From positions 1 through 39,988 of the forward strand of contig JAYMGJ010000330.1 in the NCBI GenBank assembly GCA_037178675.1: 39,988 nt of DNA, in the 5' to 3' direction. Below the pieces are notes generated by a model, which worked only from the letters and a program-made list of their open reading frames with translations, searched no databases and was not told the origin of the DNA. Below, piece after piece: positions 39,142 through 39,988 of this stretch; within the stretch, counting starts at the first letter, position 1; each line of letters starts with the position of its first letter. The position numbers and the translations under genes are program-made. This stretch comes from Scleroderma bovista (taxonomy: Eukaryota > Basidiomycota > Agaricomycetes > Boletales > Sclerodermataceae).

Positions 39142-39988
39142 ATGCCACCTGAGAAGATCCCAACAGGGAAAAAAAGGAAACGCTCGAGGTCTAAGCACCG
39201 TGGGTCTAAAGGCAAGTTCATACTTAGTTTCTCCGTGCAATTGTCATCACTGACCAATCTACATCTACAGTCAATTTAAACAACCCTCCTTCCAGCTCCA
39301 GAGATGCCGCATCCACACACTCGTCGAGAGGTGAGTCCATACTCTCATTGTGTAGTTGTCATCATTGACCGATTTATTTCCACAGTCAGAGACAGAAACA
39401 GCCCCGCGAGAGCATCTTTCAACTCAAATGATGTTATATTGCCGAGAGGTTAGTCTATATTCTCCTTGTATTGTTATCTCTGACCACACCTCAGACATCG
39501 AGGACAAGCTTCTGTCACTCTCTCTGAATACACAAGGGAAGGTGACGTTCGCGCAGATTTTAAACAGACAAGAATCCATGTTTAAGTGTATTCAAGAGTG
39601 CGAGGACATGCTGAATAAGGTGAGAATTTTGTGGTGAGCTTGCTACCTTACTAATCGGTTACTAGATGGAAAGTTCTACGAATTTCGAGAGACCGTTCTG
39701 AGATGATCGCTTGGAGGTGAACGTATACCTAGATATGTATCAGCCAATTATCTCGTTTATGCCAACTTACAATATTTGTCGAGTCGAAGATGGCAAGTCT
39801 TGAGCGCCTCTTCAGAGGATAAAAGGATGGTCAGTTTTGAGGGACTTTTCAGGATCAACACTTTCAACACTTGCGCATTGTTTTTCATCATGTCACCATA
39901 CGGCTGCCCAGGATATCCCGATTCCCGATGACGGTGTTTACTATATATCGGCCTATGAATTGGCGATAAAGAAGTTTCTGGTGTGGTC
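39142..39988 (+). CDS. Unrecognised multi-exon gene, 5' part (runs off window)
   Basis: ATG at 39142 starts MPPEKIPTGKKRKRSRSKHR, a basic, possibly nuclear-localising N-terminus. Exons 39142-39211, 39271-39330, 39386-39448 and 39495-39619 join in frame to give about 106 residues, ending TFAQILNRQESMFKCIQECE and DMLNK. The first intron would use a GC donor (G/GCAAGTT), the others GT. A further exon starting MESSTNFERPF after 39665 meets TGA where CGA would encode Arg (then DDRLE and a GTGAAC donor). No domain recognised; later exons are uncertain. Phase agreement of four exons supports a real gene. Confidence 0.5.

Noticed and set aside
1..39988. CRISPR arrays, rRNA operons, bacterial operons, telomere repeats
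   Set aside because: No regularly spaced repeats, no rRNA or tRNA-like cloverleaf and no TTAGGG arrays were seen; the window is eukaryotic.

Overview
This window is transposon-dense chromosomal DNA of a filamentous basidiomycete, most likely an agaricomycete. Evidence for that is the short GT-AG introns (about 48-67 nt), multi-exon relics of fungal proteins (urease, PRP8, a Pho80-type cyclin), an XPG-like nuclease, a tyrosine-recombinase family gene, and layered LTR retrotransposons (Ty1/copia, Ty3/gypsy with a chromodomain, and a Gag-protease-only family with very long LTRs). No gene in the window is both intact and clearly functional; most of it is nested or decayed mobile DNA.

Layout. 73-1207: 3' fragment of a urease gene with introns and frame breaks. 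2576-10993: a retroelement with LTRs of about 2.1 kb. Its Gag-protease reading frame (5005-7356 plus 9462-10324) is split in the protease domain by another copy of its own LTR (7357-9457, 4-bp target duplication TCGC), and its third LTR is cut at 10993. The U3 part of these LTRs carries a reading frame that is conserved in a diverged, inverted copy (11982-14323). 10994-15720: LTR mosaic plus an unrecognised remnant. 15721-22116: a Ty1/copia element on the minus strand with 142-bp LTRs, split by two solo LTRs of other families (17000-18210, TSD GACAC; 20811-21441, TSD ACAAC).

23142-33567: one multi-exon minus-strand gene encoding a tyrosine recombinase (DNA breaking-rejoining fold, 751 codons after splicing). 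It is split inside a coding exon by a complete 7655-bp Ty3/gypsy chromovirus (24680-32334, TSD GCGTG). The Ty3 element carries, antisense to gag-pol and tail-to-tail with pol, its own spliced gene (25469-26540) with a TATA box, a coiled coil and a six-cysteine cluster. It also shows signs of Tf1-type self-primed reverse transcription.

33797-35562: seven-exon XPG/Rad2-like nuclease gene with substituted catalytic positions and one frameshift. 35914-37916: side-by-side fragments of PRP8 and a Pho80-type cyclin, same strand. 39142-39988: start of an unrecognised plus-strand multi-exon gene that runs off the window.

A recurrent theme is C-to-T change at CpG. The two Ty3 LTRs differ at 16 positions, all transitions, 14 of them in CpG, and most premature stops in the transposons and the recombinase are TGA where CGA (Arg) is expected. 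This fits cytosine-methylation-driven decay of repeats and, apparently, of the host gene beside one. Exon boundaries given here were read by eye from splice consensus, reading phase and remembered family motifs, not from transcripts or database searches.
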